This document shows positions 42,250-51,155 of a stretch of 57,287 nucleotides of DNA, in pieces. The stretch covers positions 1 to 57,287 of the forward strand of contig JAFZSI010000071.1 of assembly GCA_017619445.1 (NCBI GenBank), read 5' to 3'. Position 1 is the first letter of the stretch. Each line of letters begins with the position of its first letter. Position numbers and translations under genes: made by a program. Source of the stretch: Prevotella sp. (GTDB taxonomy: Bacteria > Bacteroidota > Bacteroidia > Bacteroidales > Bacteroidaceae). The notes below the pieces were generated by a model, which saw only the letters and a program-made list of their open reading frames with translations, did no database searches and had not been told where the DNA came from.

Positions 42250-43947
42250 TCAGCTGTTTGCTGTTGACGTGTGGGTGTCAATTCTGTCGATGCGGAGCGT
42301 CTGGTCGCAGTAATCAACCACCGCGGGCCGGTGGGTGATGAAGATGATGGTTTTTTCGTGTGTGGCCAGGATGTTTTGCAGCAGTTGCCGCTCTGTTTCG
42401 GGGTCGAGTGCGCTGGTTGCCTCGTCAAAGAGCATGATGCTGCGGTTGCGCAGCAGGGCGCGGGCAATGCTGATGCGCTGTGCCTGTCCTTCGCTCAGTC
42501 CGCCGCCCGACTCTGTGCACGACGTGTCGAGTCCGTCGGGCAATTCGTCCACGAAGTCGGCGCAGGCGGTATGCAGGGCGCCGAGCATTTCGTCGTCCGT
42601 TGCGTCAAGTCGGCCTAAGCGCAGGTTATCGCGTATGGTTCCGCTCATCAGTGTGTTGCCCTGCGGCACATAGACGAAGTTGCAGCGCATGCGTGGCGAC
42701 AAAGGCATTGCCTTTCGCTGGTTATAGATTTCCACGGTGCCCTGTTGCGGGTTGATGAGTGCGAGAATCATGCGCACAAGTGTGGTCTTTCCTGCGCCCG
42801 TCTCACCGAGTATGGCTGTGCAGCTGCCCGGCAGGAAGTCGAAAGTGAGGTTGTCGATGACATTTTCCTCGCTGTCCTCATAGTGGTACGACACGCCGCT
42901 GAGCCTGACACCGCAGGGAGCATCGAGAGCGATGGGGTCGCCCTGCTCTTCCAGCGGGTTCTCCTCGAGTTCCATCAGTCGCTCGGCGGCAGTGAACACG
43001 CCAACGAAGGCAGGCACAAGTTTGGTGAGCGAGCGCGCCGGTGACTGTATTCTGTTCACTAATTGCAGGAAAGCCGTCATGCCTCCGAAGGTGAGTGTGC
43101 CCGACGACATGCGCAGCGCGCTCCAGAGGAATGCCACGAGGTAGCCCAGCGCGAATCCGAAGTTGAGCGCCAGGTTGGAGAACACCGAGAACCGTGTGCG
43201 CTTCACCACGCGGTGGCGCAGCTCGCTTTGCGTGTTTTCCAGCCTGTCCACCATTGCCGAGTCGCTTTCAAGCGTTTTGATGAGCATACGGTTTTGTATG
43301 GTTTCCTGCAGCACGCTCTGCACCTTCGAGTCCGAGTCGCGCACCTGTCGGGTGAGCATTCTCATGCGTCCGAAGTAGATGCGGCTGAAGAAAACGAAGA
43401 TGGGGATGAGCACCACGATGATGATGGCCAGCCGGTGGTCCATGCTGTAGAGGTAGAAGAATGCGCCGATGAACAGTGCCAGCGTGGAGATGGTGCCCGG
43501 CAGCGTTTCGGTGAGGAAATTCACCACATTGTTCACGTCACCCTCTAAACGGTTGATGATGTCGCCGCTGTGCATGCGCTCTTTGCCGTGCCACTCTGAG
43601 CGGAGTATGCGGTCGAGCATGCGCTGCTGCATACGGTTCTGCGCTTTGATGCCGAGAATGTTGCGTACCCAGATGCTGCTGATGCTGATGGCGAAGTTGC
43701 AAAGCACCAGTGCAGCCATGAACCCCACAGCCCAGTAGATGTTGCCTTGTTTTGCGTGCGATGCCACATCTATGGCGTTCTGCACGGCCCACACCTGCGT
43801 CAGGCTGACGCCCACGCCGAGCAGTCCGAGCACCGCGTTGAGCACTGCCTGCAGCTGGTTGCCTCGCCAAGCCCGCCAGAGCCACTTCATGGTGGCCCGT
43901 ACCGAGTATTTGGACGGTGGCATTTTGAGTAGGTTTCTCAGGTTCAT
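42250..43947 (-). CDS. ABC transporter, fused permease and ATPase (exporter type)
   Basis: 565 residues: six membrane helices in the first 300 residues (for example AVGFMAALVLCNFAISISSIWV; TISTLALFIGAFFYLYSM; LAIIIVVLIPIFVFFSRI), then one nucleotide-binding domain. The Walker A GETGAGKTT lies around residue 370; the Q-loop is in FVYVPQGNTLM; the signature SGGGLSEGQAQRIS is variant at the first position (LSEGQ instead of LSGGQ); Walker B IMLFDEATSALD; the H-loop is FITHRP. It is a half-transporter that works as a homodimer, or as a heterodimer with a partner not in the window. The substrate is unknown (lipid, peptide or drug). It is followed 40 bases upstream on the same strand by nadK. Confidence 0.92.
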   Translation of the reverse strand: MNLRNLLKMPPSKYSVRATMKWLWRAWRGNQLQAVLNAVLGLLGVGVSLTQVWAVQNAIDVASHAKQGNIYWAVGFMAALVLCNFAISISSIWVRNILGIKAQNRMQQRMLDRILRSEWHGKERMHSGDIINRLEGDVNNVVNFLTETLPGTISTLALFIGAFFYLYSMDHRLAIIIVVLIPIFVFFSRIYFGRMRMLTRQVRDSDSKVQSVLQETIQNRMLIKTLESDSAMVDRLENTQSELRHRVVKRTRFSVFSNLALNFGFALGYLVAFLWSALRMSSGTLTFGGMTAFLQLVNRIQSPARSLTKLVPAFVGVFTAAERLMELEENPLEEQGDPIALDAPCGVRLSGVSYHYEDSEENVIDNLTFDFLPGSCTAILGETGAGKTTLVRMILALINPQQGTVEIYNQRKAMPLSPRMRCNFVYVPQGNTLMSGTIRDNLRLGRLDATDDEMLGALHTACADFVDELPDGLDTSCTESGGGLSEGQAQRISIARALLRNRSIMLFDEATSALDPETERQLLQNILATHEKTIIFITHRPAVVDYCDQTLRIDRIDTHTSTANS

Positions 43948-43986
43948 GGTTTGATGGTTTTTACATTGCCAGTATTGTTTCTGGGG

Positions 43987-44874
43987 TCAGCTTCGGTTGT
44001 CCATTCCCCACATCATTTTGTCGCGCAGCGTGGTGTAGTATTTCCTTCCGCTCCGTTTGGCGATGCGTATGGCGTAGGGCGCGCGGGTAATGGTGAGTGT
44101 GGTGCCCTCCGAACACTTCTGTGAGCGTCCGTCGATGGCAATAAGGAAGTTGTGCGAGCGGCTTTCCACTTTCAAAGTGATGACGGCATCGTCGGGAATC
44201 ACCACCGGACGTATGTTCAAGCTGTGGGGTGCCACGGCTGTGAGACACATCACACCTGTCTGAGGCACAATGATGGGCCCGCCGTTCGAAAGCGAGTAGG
44301 CCGTTGAGCCTGTGGGCGTGCTCACGATGAGTCCGTCGGCCTGGTAGGTGGCCAGCTGGTCTCCGTTGATGTAGGTTCTGATGGAAATCATCGAGGCATT
44401 GTCGCGCTTGAGCACGGCAATGTCGTTGAGAGCCTTCGGGCAGATGGTGAGAGGTTCGCCGTCGGTTTCCAACTGTATGACGGCGTGGTCCTCCAGTTCG
44501 TAGTCGCCGCGGAACAGCGCGTCGATGGCCTGCTCAATCTCTGTGGGACTGACGTCGGCCAGGAATCCCAGCCGCCCCACGTTGATGCCCATCACGGGAA
44601 TGCCCTTGTTGCCCACAAAGTGGGCCGTCTTCAGGAACGTTCCGTCGCCTCCCATCGACAGGGCGAAGTCGGCCTCGAAGTTGGTGCCGTCGATGATGCG
44701 GGTGGCGGGCACGTCTATCAGCTGCCCTTTGGTGAGAAAATCATAATACTCGCGCTCCACCATAATCTCGGCTCCCCTTGACGAGAGCAGCGACATGATT
44801 TTCTGAATGGAAGCCGACTTTTTGGCTTGATAGACATTGCCGAAAATGGCGAATCTCAGCTGTTTTTCCGTCAT
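43987..44874 (-). CDS. nadK: NAD kinase
   Basis: 295 residues from the ATG at 44872-44874 (MTEKQLRFAIFGNVY); the frame continues upstream to 45075 but through the promoter and a repeat, so those 67 residues are not real. The kinase loop GGDGTFLKTAH (residues 75-85), NVGRLGFLADV and the NAD-binding NDIAVLKRDNASMISI are present. The second glycine-rich region TPTGSTAYSLSNGGPI is also seen. It phosphorylates NAD to NADP in the cytoplasm. The ABC transporter gene begins 39 bases downstream, so both may share the strong promoter at 44922-44952. It is divergent from pdxJ. Confidence 0.95.
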   Translation of the reverse strand: MTEKQLRFAIFGNVYQAKKSASIQKIMSLLSSRGAEIMVEREYYDFLTKGQLIDVPATRIIDGTNFEADFALSMGGDGTFLKTAHFVGNKGIPVMGINVGRLGFLADVSPTEIEQAIDALFRGDYELEDHAVIQLETDGEPLTICPKALNDIAVLKRDNASMISIRTYINGDQLATYQADGLIVSTPTGSTAYSLSNGGPIIVPQTGVMCLTAVAPHSLNIRPVVIPDDAVITLKVESRSHNFLIAIDGRSQKCSEGTTLTITRAPYAIRIAKRSGRKYYTTLRDKMMWGMDNRS

Positions 44875-44921
44875 AAATGCATGTTTTTGAAAACTTTCTG
44901 CCCGCAAAGCGTGGCCGAATG

Positions 44922-44952
44922 CAAAACTATTTGTATTTTTGCATCGTACAAA
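44922..44952 (-). promoter_or_regulatory. nadK promoter, -33 box supplied by a palindromic repeat
   Basis: On the minus strand TTTG (complement of 44949-44952), 19 bases, TAGTTTTG (complement of 44922-44929): a full consensus. The -33 box overlaps the end of the palindromic element at 44951-45007. Confidence 0.8.
44934..44941 (+). promoter_or_regulatory. Likely -7 box of the pdxJ promoter
   Basis: TATTTTTG (44934-44941) is a TAnnTTTG match on the plus strand, interleaved with the nadK promoter. The -33 match is weak. It would place the palindromic repeat in the pdxJ 5' leader. Confidence 0.5.
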
Positions 44953-45007
44953 TCCGCGAGTAAGCAGGCCATGAGAGCTTGTTTTCATGGCTGAGCGATA
45001 GCGGATT
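44951..45007. repeat. Palindromic repeat with AATCCGC/GCGGATT ends
   Basis: 57 bp bounded by AATCCGC (44951-44957) and GCGGATT (45001-45007), with an inner stem GCCATGAGAGC / GTTTTCATGGC. It is related to 20335-20395, which has the same ends, and in its core to the 66-bp array at 5039-5236. Confidence 0.75.
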
Positions 45008-45068
45008 ATACAAAAGATGTGCAAAAATAATGATTTTAATCGAAAAGACACACTAAAACGACCGAAAA

Positions 45069-45782
45069 ATGACAAAATTAAGCGTAAACGTCAATAAGGT
45101 GGCCACTTTGCGCAACGCGCGGGGAGGCAACAACCCCGATGTGCTGCAGGTGGCTATGGACTGCGAGCGGTTCGGAGCGCAGGGCATCACCGTGCATCCC
45201 CGCCCCGACGAGCGTCACATACGCTATCAGGACGTGCGCGACCTGTCTCCGCGTGTGAAAACCGAGTTCAACATCGAGGGAAACCCCATTGAGGAGTATG
45301 TAAAACTGGTGATTGAGGTGAAACCCACGCAGGTGACGCTCGTGCCCGACGGCCACGACCAGATAACCAGCAACCACGGATGGGACACGCTGGAAAACCG
45401 CACGTTCCTCACCGACGTGGTGGGCCGGTTCCGCGAGGCGGGCATACGCACCAGCATCTTTGTAGATGCCGACCCGCGCATGGTGGAGGGGGCGAGCCTG
45501 TGTGGAGCCGACCGTGTGGAACTTTACACCGAGCCATACGCCGCCCGTTACGCGCAAGACCGCGACGAGGCCATCCGCCCCTTTATCGAGGCGGCCAACG
45601 AAGCGCGCCAGCTGAAGTTAGGGCTCAATGCCGGCCACGACCTGAGCCTCGAAAACCTGGCATTCTACCACCAGCAGATTCCCTGGACCGACGAGGTGAG
45701 CATAGGCCACGCACTTATCTGCGACGCACTCTACCTTGGCCTGCAGGAAACCATACGCCGCTACCTCAAATGTTTAGAGTAG
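45069..45782 (+). CDS. pdxJ: Pyridoxine 5'-phosphate synthase
   Basis: 237 residues. It condenses 1-deoxyxylulose 5-phosphate and 3-amino-2-oxopropyl phosphate to pyridoxine 5'-phosphate, the last ring-forming step of DXP-dependent vitamin B6 synthesis. The start [19 protein letters not shown], the loop [30 protein letters not shown] and the phosphate-binding [13 protein letters not shown] are characteristic. The TIM-barrel length is normal. The gene is divergent from nadK and followed by repeat locus E with no terminator seen. A palindromic repeat lies in its predicted leader. Confidence 0.96.
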   Translation: MTKLSVNVNKVATLRNARGGNNPDVLQVAMDCERFGAQGITVHPRPDERHIRYQDVRDLSPRVKTEFNIEGNPIEEYVKLVIEVKPTQVTLVPDGHDQITSNHGWDTLENRTFLTDVVGRFREAGIRTSIFVDADPRMVEGASLCGADRVELYTEPYAARYAQDRDEAIRPFIEAANEARQLKLGLNAGHDLSLENLAFYHQQIPWTDEVSIGHALICDALYLGLQETIRRYLKCLE

Positions 45783-45809
45783 CAGGCCGCTTGGATGCGT
45801 TAGCAACAG

Positions 45810-46040
45810 ATTTTCTAAAGAATTTGTCGGCAAACCGCCGGTTTACGACGCTAAAGCATAGGTTTACGTTCACAAAGCGCAGGTTTGCGTTCACAAAGCA
45901 TCGCTTTACGGCCCCAAAGCTTAGGTTTACGAATGAATTTTCTAAAGAATTCATCCCTAACCCATGCATTACGCAGAAATTTTCTAGAAAATTTGAGAAC
46001 AAAGCGATGGTTTACGGAAATAAAGTGCAGGTATGTGTCC
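45810..46040. repeat. Palindrome/21-bp module repeat, locus E (clearest copy)
   Basis: Box 45810-45825, then four 21-bp modules in a row (starting GTTTACGACGCTAAAGCATA, GTTTACGTTCACAAAGCGCA, GTTTGCGTTCACAAAGCATC, CTTTACGGCCCCAAAGCTTA). Next come a box at 45936-45951, a box AAATTTTCTAGAAAATTT at 45977-45994 and two more modules to about 46040. It fills the whole gap between pdxJ and the DJ-1-family gene; no gene is seen in it. Confidence 0.9.
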
Positions 46041-46124
46041 GCAACGCGACCTTTTGAGACGACCAACAAAAGTGTTAACCAACAAACAAAGAATAACAAG
46101 AACCTTAACAAAACACTAACAACT

Positions 46125-46694
46125 ATGGCAAAAGTTTATATGTTTCTGGCCGACGGCTTCGAGGATGTCGAGGCCCTGATTCCGCTCGACGTGCTGCGCA
46201 GGGGCGGCGTTGACGTAAATACGGTGAGCATCACCGACAGTAATATTGTGGAGTCGGCCCACGGCGTAAGCATGTTGGCAGACTTTACCTTCGATGAGTG
46301 CGACCTGAGCGATGCCGACTTGCTGATGCTGCCCGGCGGAATGCCCGGTGCCACCAACCTGAACGCCCATGAGGGCCTGAAGCAGGCTCTGGTGGCGCAG
46401 AACGAGCGCGGCGGACTGATTTCTGCCATCTGTGCCGCTCCGTTGGTGCTCGGCGGGCTTGGACTGCTCCAGGGAAAACGTGCCACGTGCTATCCGGGCT
46501 TCGAGCAGACGTTGACGGGTGCCGAATACACGGCAGAGCTGTGCACCGTTGACGGCAACATCACCACCGGCGAGGGGCCGGCTGCCGCATTCCCCTACGC
46601 CTACACGCTGTTGGCTCGGCTCACCGACCAGGCCACGGCCGATGCCATTGCTGAAGGCATGCGCTATGTGCACCTGATGAGTGGTGAGAAATAG
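46125..46694 (+). CDS. DJ-1/PfpI family protein
   Basis: 189 residues from ATG 46125 (MAKVYMFLADGFEDVEAL); the frame is open upstream only through repeat locus E. The conserved Glu of the nucleophile pocket (FEDVEAL) and the elbow ISAICAAPLVLGG with the reactive Cys are present, as are LLMLPGGMPGATNL and the terminal GEGPAAAFPYAYTLLARL. Family members act as glyoxalase III, deglycase-like or chaperone proteins; the length and the C-A-A-P motif put this one in the DJ-1/YajL/ThiJ branch. It is cytoplasmic. No other gene shares its transcript with certainty. Confidence 0.9.
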   Translation: MAKVYMFLADGFEDVEALIPLDVLRRGGVDVNTVSITDSNIVESAHGVSMLADFTFDECDLSDADLLMLPGGMPGATNLNAHEGLKQALVAQNERGGLISAICAAPLVLGGLGLLQGKRATCYPGFEQTLTGAEYTAELCTVDGNITTGEGPAAAFPYAYTLLARLTDQATADAIAEGMRYVHLMSGEK

Positions 46695-46719
46695 AAATTA
46701 TTGATTAAGCCAGAATTGT

Positions 46720-46865
46720 TCATGGAGTTATCGGGAGTTAACTGAAGTTATCGCGGTCTGCGACCGCTGTAGGAGTTAACGGATATTAGCAGGGCTGTTG
46801 TCCGCTAACTCCCGCTAACTCCCAATGAATTCGCAGAATTCATATAACTTCCGCTAACTCCTGTG
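46720..46865. repeat. GAGTTA-type palindromic element, second copy
   Basis: GGAGTTATCGGGAGTTAACT, TAGGAGTTAACGG and, on the other arm, CGCTAACTCCCGCTAACTCC and AACTTCCGCTAACTCCTG. It is the reverse-oriented counterpart of 20240-20485, including GAATTCGCAGAATTCAT and the end TGAATAATAT. It fills the gap before ispD. Confidence 0.8.
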
Positions 46866-46888
46866 AATAATATAGATAGTATAAAGCA

Positions 46889-47569
46889 TTGAACTATATC
46901 ATCATCTTGGCGGGCGGCAAGGGCCTGCGCATGGGCTGCGACGTGCCCAAACAGTTTCTGCCCATTGGCGGCAAGCCTGTGCTTATGCGCACCATTGAGC
47001 GTTTCCGCGAATACTCCGAACAGCTCAGCATCATACTCGTGTTGCCTGCCGAGCAGCACGAGTATTGGCGGCAGCTGTGCAAGGACTACGGCTTCAGCGT
47101 GGAGTGCCAGGTGACCAACGGCGGCCCCACGAGGTTCCACTCCATCAAAAACGGACTGGCACTCATCCCTGACGATGCGCAGGGCGTGGTGGGTGTACAC
47201 GACGGCGTGCGCCCCTTCCCGGCCATTGAAGTAATCGACCGCTGTTACGCAACAGCGCGCAGCCACGCCACCGCCGTGCCCGTGGTTCCCGTCATTGAGA
47301 CGCTGCGGCATGTGCTTCCGCAACCCCAGCCCTCGGTCACCGTGCCCAGAAGCCAGTACCGGCTGGTGCAGACTCCGCAAATGTTTGACATACAGCTGCA
47401 CAAACGCGCCTACGCGCAGCCCTACCGCGACGACTTTACCGACGACGCGTCGGTGGTGGAGGCCTTGGGGCACGACATCACGCTGGTGGAGGGCAACCGC
47501 GAGAACATTAAAATCACCACACCCTTTGACATGGTGGTGGCCGAGGCCATCGTAGCCTCGCAGCAATAA
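46889..47569 (+). CDS. ispD: 2-C-methyl-D-erythritol 4-phosphate cytidylyltransferase
   Basis: 226 residues with a TTG start at 46889 ([16 protein letters not shown]). It makes CDP-methylerythritol in the non-mevalonate isoprenoid pathway, consistent with the DXP-dependent pdxJ nearby. The nucleotide-binding loop [10 protein letters not shown], the [12 protein letters not shown] segment, [22 protein letters not shown] and [20 protein letters not shown] are family signatures. The TTG start is forced because no ATG lies before the nucleotide-binding loop. The recG ATG follows the stop directly, so the two are one operon. Confidence 0.94.
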   Translation: MNYIIILAGGKGLRMGCDVPKQFLPIGGKPVLMRTIERFREYSEQLSIILVLPAEQHEYWRQLCKDYGFSVECQVTNGGPTRFHSIKNGLALIPDDAQGVVGVHDGVRPFPAIEVIDRCYATARSHATAVPVVPVIETLRHVLPQPQPSVTVPRSQYRLVQTPQMFDIQLHKRAYAQPYRDDFTDDASVVEALGHDITLVEGNRENIKITTPFDMVVAEAIVASQQ

Positions 47570-49711
47570 ATGCCATTGCCAGAAATCGTTAACCTCAAAA
47601 ACACACCGCAATTGTACGACATTCTTCAACAGGACATCAAATTCTTGCCAGGCGTCGGCCCGCGAAGGAAAGACATTCTGAGCAAGGAGCTGGACATCAA
47701 CACGTTTGGTGACCTGTTGGAGTATTATCCCTATAAGTATGTGGACCGCAGCAAGGTCTATCGCATTGGCGAACTGGCGGGCGACATGCCTTTCGTGCAG
47801 ATTAAGGGCCATGTGCTGGGCATTGAGGAGTTTGAGATGGGGCCGCGGCGCAAGCGCATCGTGGCTCATATCAGCGACCGCACGGGTGTGGCCGACCTGG
47901 TGTGGTTTCGTGCCACGCAATATGCGCAGCACAAGCTGAAAGCAGGGTTAGAGTACATTGTTTTCGGCAAACCGACCGTGTATAACGGCCGCTACCAGTT
48001 CGCACATCCTGAACTGGAGCTGGCCAGCGAGGTGGAACTCTCGGAGATGGGCATGCAGCCCTATTATATCACGACGGAGAAGATGAAGAACGCAGGGCTT
48101 ACGTCGCGTACCATTGAGAAACTCACTAAAAACATGCTCGAACGCATCAATAAGCCGCTGCCCGAAACGCTTCCGCCATTCATTGCCAACCGTTTGAGGC
48201 TGGTTTCGCGCGACAAGGCCTGCCGTTCCATTCACTATCCCAAGTCGTTGGACGAACTGCAACACGCTCAGCTGAGGCTGAAGTTCGAAGAGCTGTTCTA
48301 CGTGCAGTTAAATATATTAAGGTACGCGAGCGACCAGCGGCGCAAGTTCCGCGGCTACATCTTCAAACACGTGGGCGACAATTTCAACCGCTTCTATCAC
48401 GACAATTTGCCCTTTGAACTGACCAACGCACAGAAGCGCGTCATACGCGAGATTAGAATCGACACGCGCAGCGGGCGGCAGATGAACCGCCTGTTGCAGG
48501 GCGATGTGGGCTCGGGAAAGACGTTGGTGGCGCTGATGACCATGCTCATTGCACTCGACAACGGTTATCAGGCCTGCATCATGGCGCCTACTGAGATTCT
48601 GGCCGAACAGCATCTGAACACCATCCTGGAATTTCTGAACGGCATGGACATCCGCGTGGAGCTGTTGACAGGTATGGTGAAGGGAAAGCGGCGGCAGCAG
48701 GTGCTCGACGGGCTTGCCGACGGCAGTGTGCAGATATTGGTGGGCACACATGCGGTAATCGAGGACTGGGTGCAGTTCCGCAATCTGGGAATGGTGGTCA
48801 TCGACGAGCAGCACCGTTTCGGCGTGGCTCAGCGGGCCAAACTGTGGAGCAAAAGCCAGAATCCGCCCCACGTATTAGTGATGACGGCTACCCCCATTCC
48901 GCGGACGCTGGCCATGACCATCTACGGCGACCTGGACGTGAGCGTGATTGACGAACTGCCGCCGGGACGCAAGCCCGTGGTAACCATCCACAAATACGAC
49001 AATCAGACCACCAGCCTCTACAACGGCATCCGCCAGCAGATTCGTCAGGGACGGCAGGTGTATATCGTGTTCCCCCTGATTAAGGAAAGCGAGAAAATGG
49101 ATTTGCAAAACCTTGAGGAAGGCTTTGCCACACTATTAGAAGTGTTTCCTGAATTCAAACTCAGCAAGGTTCACGGGCGGATGAAGGCCAAGGAAAAGGA
49201 GGAGGAGATGAAACGCTTTGTAAGTGGAGAAACTCAAATTCTTGTAGCTACGACCGTCATTGAGGTAGGTGTGAATGTGCCGAACGCTTCGGTGATGGTA
49301 ATCCTCGATGCTCAGCGCTTCGGACTGTCTCAGCTGCATCAGTTGCGCGGCAGGGTAGGGCGCGGAGCCGACCAAAGCTTCTGCATCCTGGTCACTTCGC
49401 ACAGCCTGACTGAAGTGACGCGCAAGCGAATTGACATTATGTGCGACACCAACGACGGATTCCGAATTGCCGAGGCCGACCTGAAACTGCGCGGACCAGG
49501 CGATTTGGAGGGAACACAGCAGAGTGGCATGGCCTTTGACCTGAAAATTGCCGATATTGCCCGCGATGGCCAGATCGTGCAGATGGCCCGCGATGAGGCG
49601 CAGATGATTGTCGACGGCGACCCGCTGTGCCAGAAAGAAGAAAACATGATGCTTTGGAACCGTCTGCGCGAGTTGCGAAAGACAAACATCAACTGGGCGG
49701 CCATCTCTTAA
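47570..49711 (+). CDS. recG: ATP-dependent DNA helicase RecG
   Basis: 713 residues. It remodels stalled forks and branched DNA. The N-terminal wedge domain (FLPGVGPRRKDILSKELDIN; an OB-type region to about 190) precedes the helicase core: GDVGSGKT (about 311-318), MAPTEILAEQH, GTHAVIEDWV, VVIDEQHRFGVAQR (about 409-422), MTATPIPRTLAMT, TTVIEVGVNVPNASVMVI and QLHQLRGRVGRG. The end of the conserved C-terminal part is DLEGTQQSG. Complete. It is directly downstream of ispD (no gap) and followed by a terminator at 49853-49879. Confidence 0.97.
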   Translation: MPLPEIVNLKNTPQLYDILQQDIKFLPGVGPRRKDILSKELDINTFGDLLEYYPYKYVDRSKVYRIGELAGDMPFVQIKGHVLGIEEFEMGPRRKRIVAHISDRTGVADLVWFRATQYAQHKLKAGLEYIVFGKPTVYNGRYQFAHPELELASEVELSEMGMQPYYITTEKMKNAGLTSRTIEKLTKNMLERINKPLPETLPPFIANRLRLVSRDKACRSIHYPKSLDELQHAQLRLKFEELFYVQLNILRYASDQRRKFRGYIFKHVGDNFNRFYHDNLPFELTNAQKRVIREIRIDTRSGRQMNRLLQGDVGSGKTLVALMTMLIALDNGYQACIMAPTEILAEQHLNTILEFLNGMDIRVELLTGMVKGKRRQQVLDGLADGSVQILVGTHAVIEDWVQFRNLGMVVIDEQHRFGVAQRAKLWSKSQNPPHVLVMTATPIPRTLAMTIYGDLDVSVIDELPPGRKPVVTIHKYDNQTTSLYNGIRQQIRQGRQVYIVFPLIKESEKMDLQNLEEGFATLLEVFPEFKLSKVHGRMKAKEKEEEMKRFVSGETQILVATTVIEVGVNVPNASVMVILDAQRFGLSQLHQLRGRVGRGADQSFCILVTSHSLTEVTRKRIDIMCDTNDGFRIAEADLKLRGPGDLEGTQQSGMAFDLKIADIARDGQIVQMARDEAQMIVDGDPLCQKEENMMLWNRLRELRKTNINWAAIS

Positions 49712-50074
49712 GAATGCGTTCTTAGATTTGTGGTTGCCTGTTCGGGAAATGGGCTTAGCGATGCTATAAGACGCCGGAAGGATTTTCCAAAACAAGACGA
49801 ATCATAATGCTAAGCACGTGTCAGTCAACCAGTAATTAATTACCCGATAAAGTCTTTTAGAATCCTAAAAGAGTTTTTTATGTGTTAAAAAGACAACAAA
49901 AACTGTTAACGCACACTTCTGTTCGTGATTTTTTTCTTATCTTTGCACCGAATTTTTATCAAATCGATGGGAGCACTTTGGTTCTTATGTAAGTTTGTGC
50001 AGTCCTAACGGTTTTTTAAAAACAATAATAAATGCGGTCGATAGATGACTGGCCCAAACAACCGATTGAGAATT
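49712..50074 (+). other. Terminator and promoter region between recG and the M23 peptidase gene
   Basis: TCTTTTAG (49853-49860) pairs with CTAAAAGA (49865-49872) and is followed by six T (49874-49879), a good terminator for ispD-recG. TATCTTTG (49938-49945) is the -7 box for the peptidase gene; its -33 box is weak. The leader is about 120 bases; I see no gene in this stretch. Confidence 0.75.
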
Positions 50075-51031
50075 ATGGATTTAAAGAATAGTATTAAAAA
50101 AATTGCATTTACAACGCTTTTCGTATGTGTAGCCGTTCCCACAATGGCGCAGGACTTACTTGCGCGTCAGGCCCCCGTTGACAGAAAAATGAAGGTGGCC
50201 GACACCATTTCTATGGACATCAACTACACACTCGCAGTGGAAGAAACCATCGAAGAATGGCAAAATACATTCACCCGTCATACCAAACAACTTCCCGAAT
50301 CATTCAAAATTGATTTGACACACTTCTGTATGCCTACGCCCAGCCGCGTCATTACATCGAACTTCGGTGCACGTTGGGGACGCATGCACAAGGGTTTGGA
50401 CATCAAGGTTTATGTTGGCGACACCATCCGCTCAGCTTGGAGCGGCAAGGTGCGCATGGTGAAATATGAGGCTGCCGGCTATGGTAAATATGTGGTGATT
50501 CAGCACTACAATGGTCTGGAGACCATTTATGCACACATGTCTAAGCAGCTGGTGCGCGAGGGTGACAACGTCCGTGCGGGCGAACCCATCGGTCTGGGTG
50601 GAAACACGGGACGCAGCACAGGCTCACACCTGCATTTCGAGACACGTTACAAGGGCATTGCCCTGAACCCGGCCTTGATGTTCGACTTCCGTGCACAGGA
50701 CGTTACGGGCGACTACTATGTATATAACCGCAGCACATACAACCGCGATTCTAACGAGGCAAGTCGTCTGCGCGGCAAGATTGGTAACGGTGGCTACACC
50801 CGCAGCGAGGTAATCGGCACAGCCCGCGCAGCCCAGGAGGCACGCAGCACCAACCGCACCGTTGCTCAGAATGTGGATAACAGCAGCAAGCAGTATCACA
50901 AGGTGGTGCAGGGCGAGACGCTGTATTCCATTTCCCGTACCCGCGGCGTGTCGGTTGACGAGCTTTGCCGCCTGAACGGTCTGAGCAAGACTACCAAGGT
51001 GCGTGTAGGACAAATTATCCGCTACTCTTGA
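50075..51031 (+). CDS. Secreted M23 metallopeptidase with LysM domain
   Basis: 318 residues from ATG 50075. A signal peptide (to about residue 25, PTMAQ) is followed by a helical linker (residues about 50-85). The LytM/M23 domain runs from SNFGARWGRMHKGLDIKVYVG, with the first His and Asp zinc ligands, to GGNTGRSTGSHLHFETRYKG, with the HxH ligand. A LysM peptidoglycan-binding domain (YHKVVQGETLYSISRTRGV...VRVGQIIRYS) closes the protein. It should cut peptidoglycan cross-links or peptide stems in the periplasm, or activate amidases as NlpD/EnvC proteins do; all zinc ligands are present, so it is probably active. Monocistronic. Confidence 0.94.
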   Translation: MDLKNSIKKIAFTTLFVCVAVPTMAQDLLARQAPVDRKMKVADTISMDINYTLAVEETIEEWQNTFTRHTKQLPESFKIDLTHFCMPTPSRVITSNFGARWGRMHKGLDIKVYVGDTIRSAWSGKVRMVKYEAAGYGKYVVIQHYNGLETIYAHMSKQLVREGDNVRAGEPIGLGGNTGRSTGSHLHFETRYKGIALNPALMFDFRAQDVTGDYYVYNRSTYNRDSNEASRLRGKIGNGGYTRSEVIGTARAAQEARSTNRTVAQNVDNSSKQYHKVVQGETLYSISRTRGVSVDELCRLNGLSKTTKVRVGQIIRYS

Positions 51032-51087
51032 TGCTATCAGACATCATTTTCACTCCTTAATTTGATTTCTTATTTCATAAGATAAAA

Positions 51088-51147
51088 GTTTACCAGCAAA
51101 AAAGACCCGTCATCACAATCGGATGGCGGGTCTTTTTTGCTGATAAA
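51088..51147. terminator. Bidirectional terminator between M23 gene and glycosyltransferases
   Basis: GTTTAccAGCAAAAAAGACC (from 51088) pairs with GGTCTTTTTTGCTgaTAAAC (to 51147), the inner stem being AAAGACCCGtCATC/GATGgCGGGTCTTT with a 7-base loop. A T-run is on each strand, so it can end both converging transcripts. Confidence 0.9.
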
Positions 51148-51155
51148 CAAATCAT

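Noticed and set aside
44875-45075. 67-residue N-terminal extension of nadK
   Set aside because: It would span the nadK promoter (44922-44952) and a palindromic repeat; family proteins start at MTEKQLRFAIFG.
45810-46040. CRISPR array
   Set aside because: The repeats are 16-21 bp, imperfect and without unique spacers, and no cas gene is near.
45885-46124. 80-residue upstream extension of the DJ-1/PfpI gene
   Set aside because: It translates repeat locus E; family proteins begin just before the MFLADGFEDVEAL strand.
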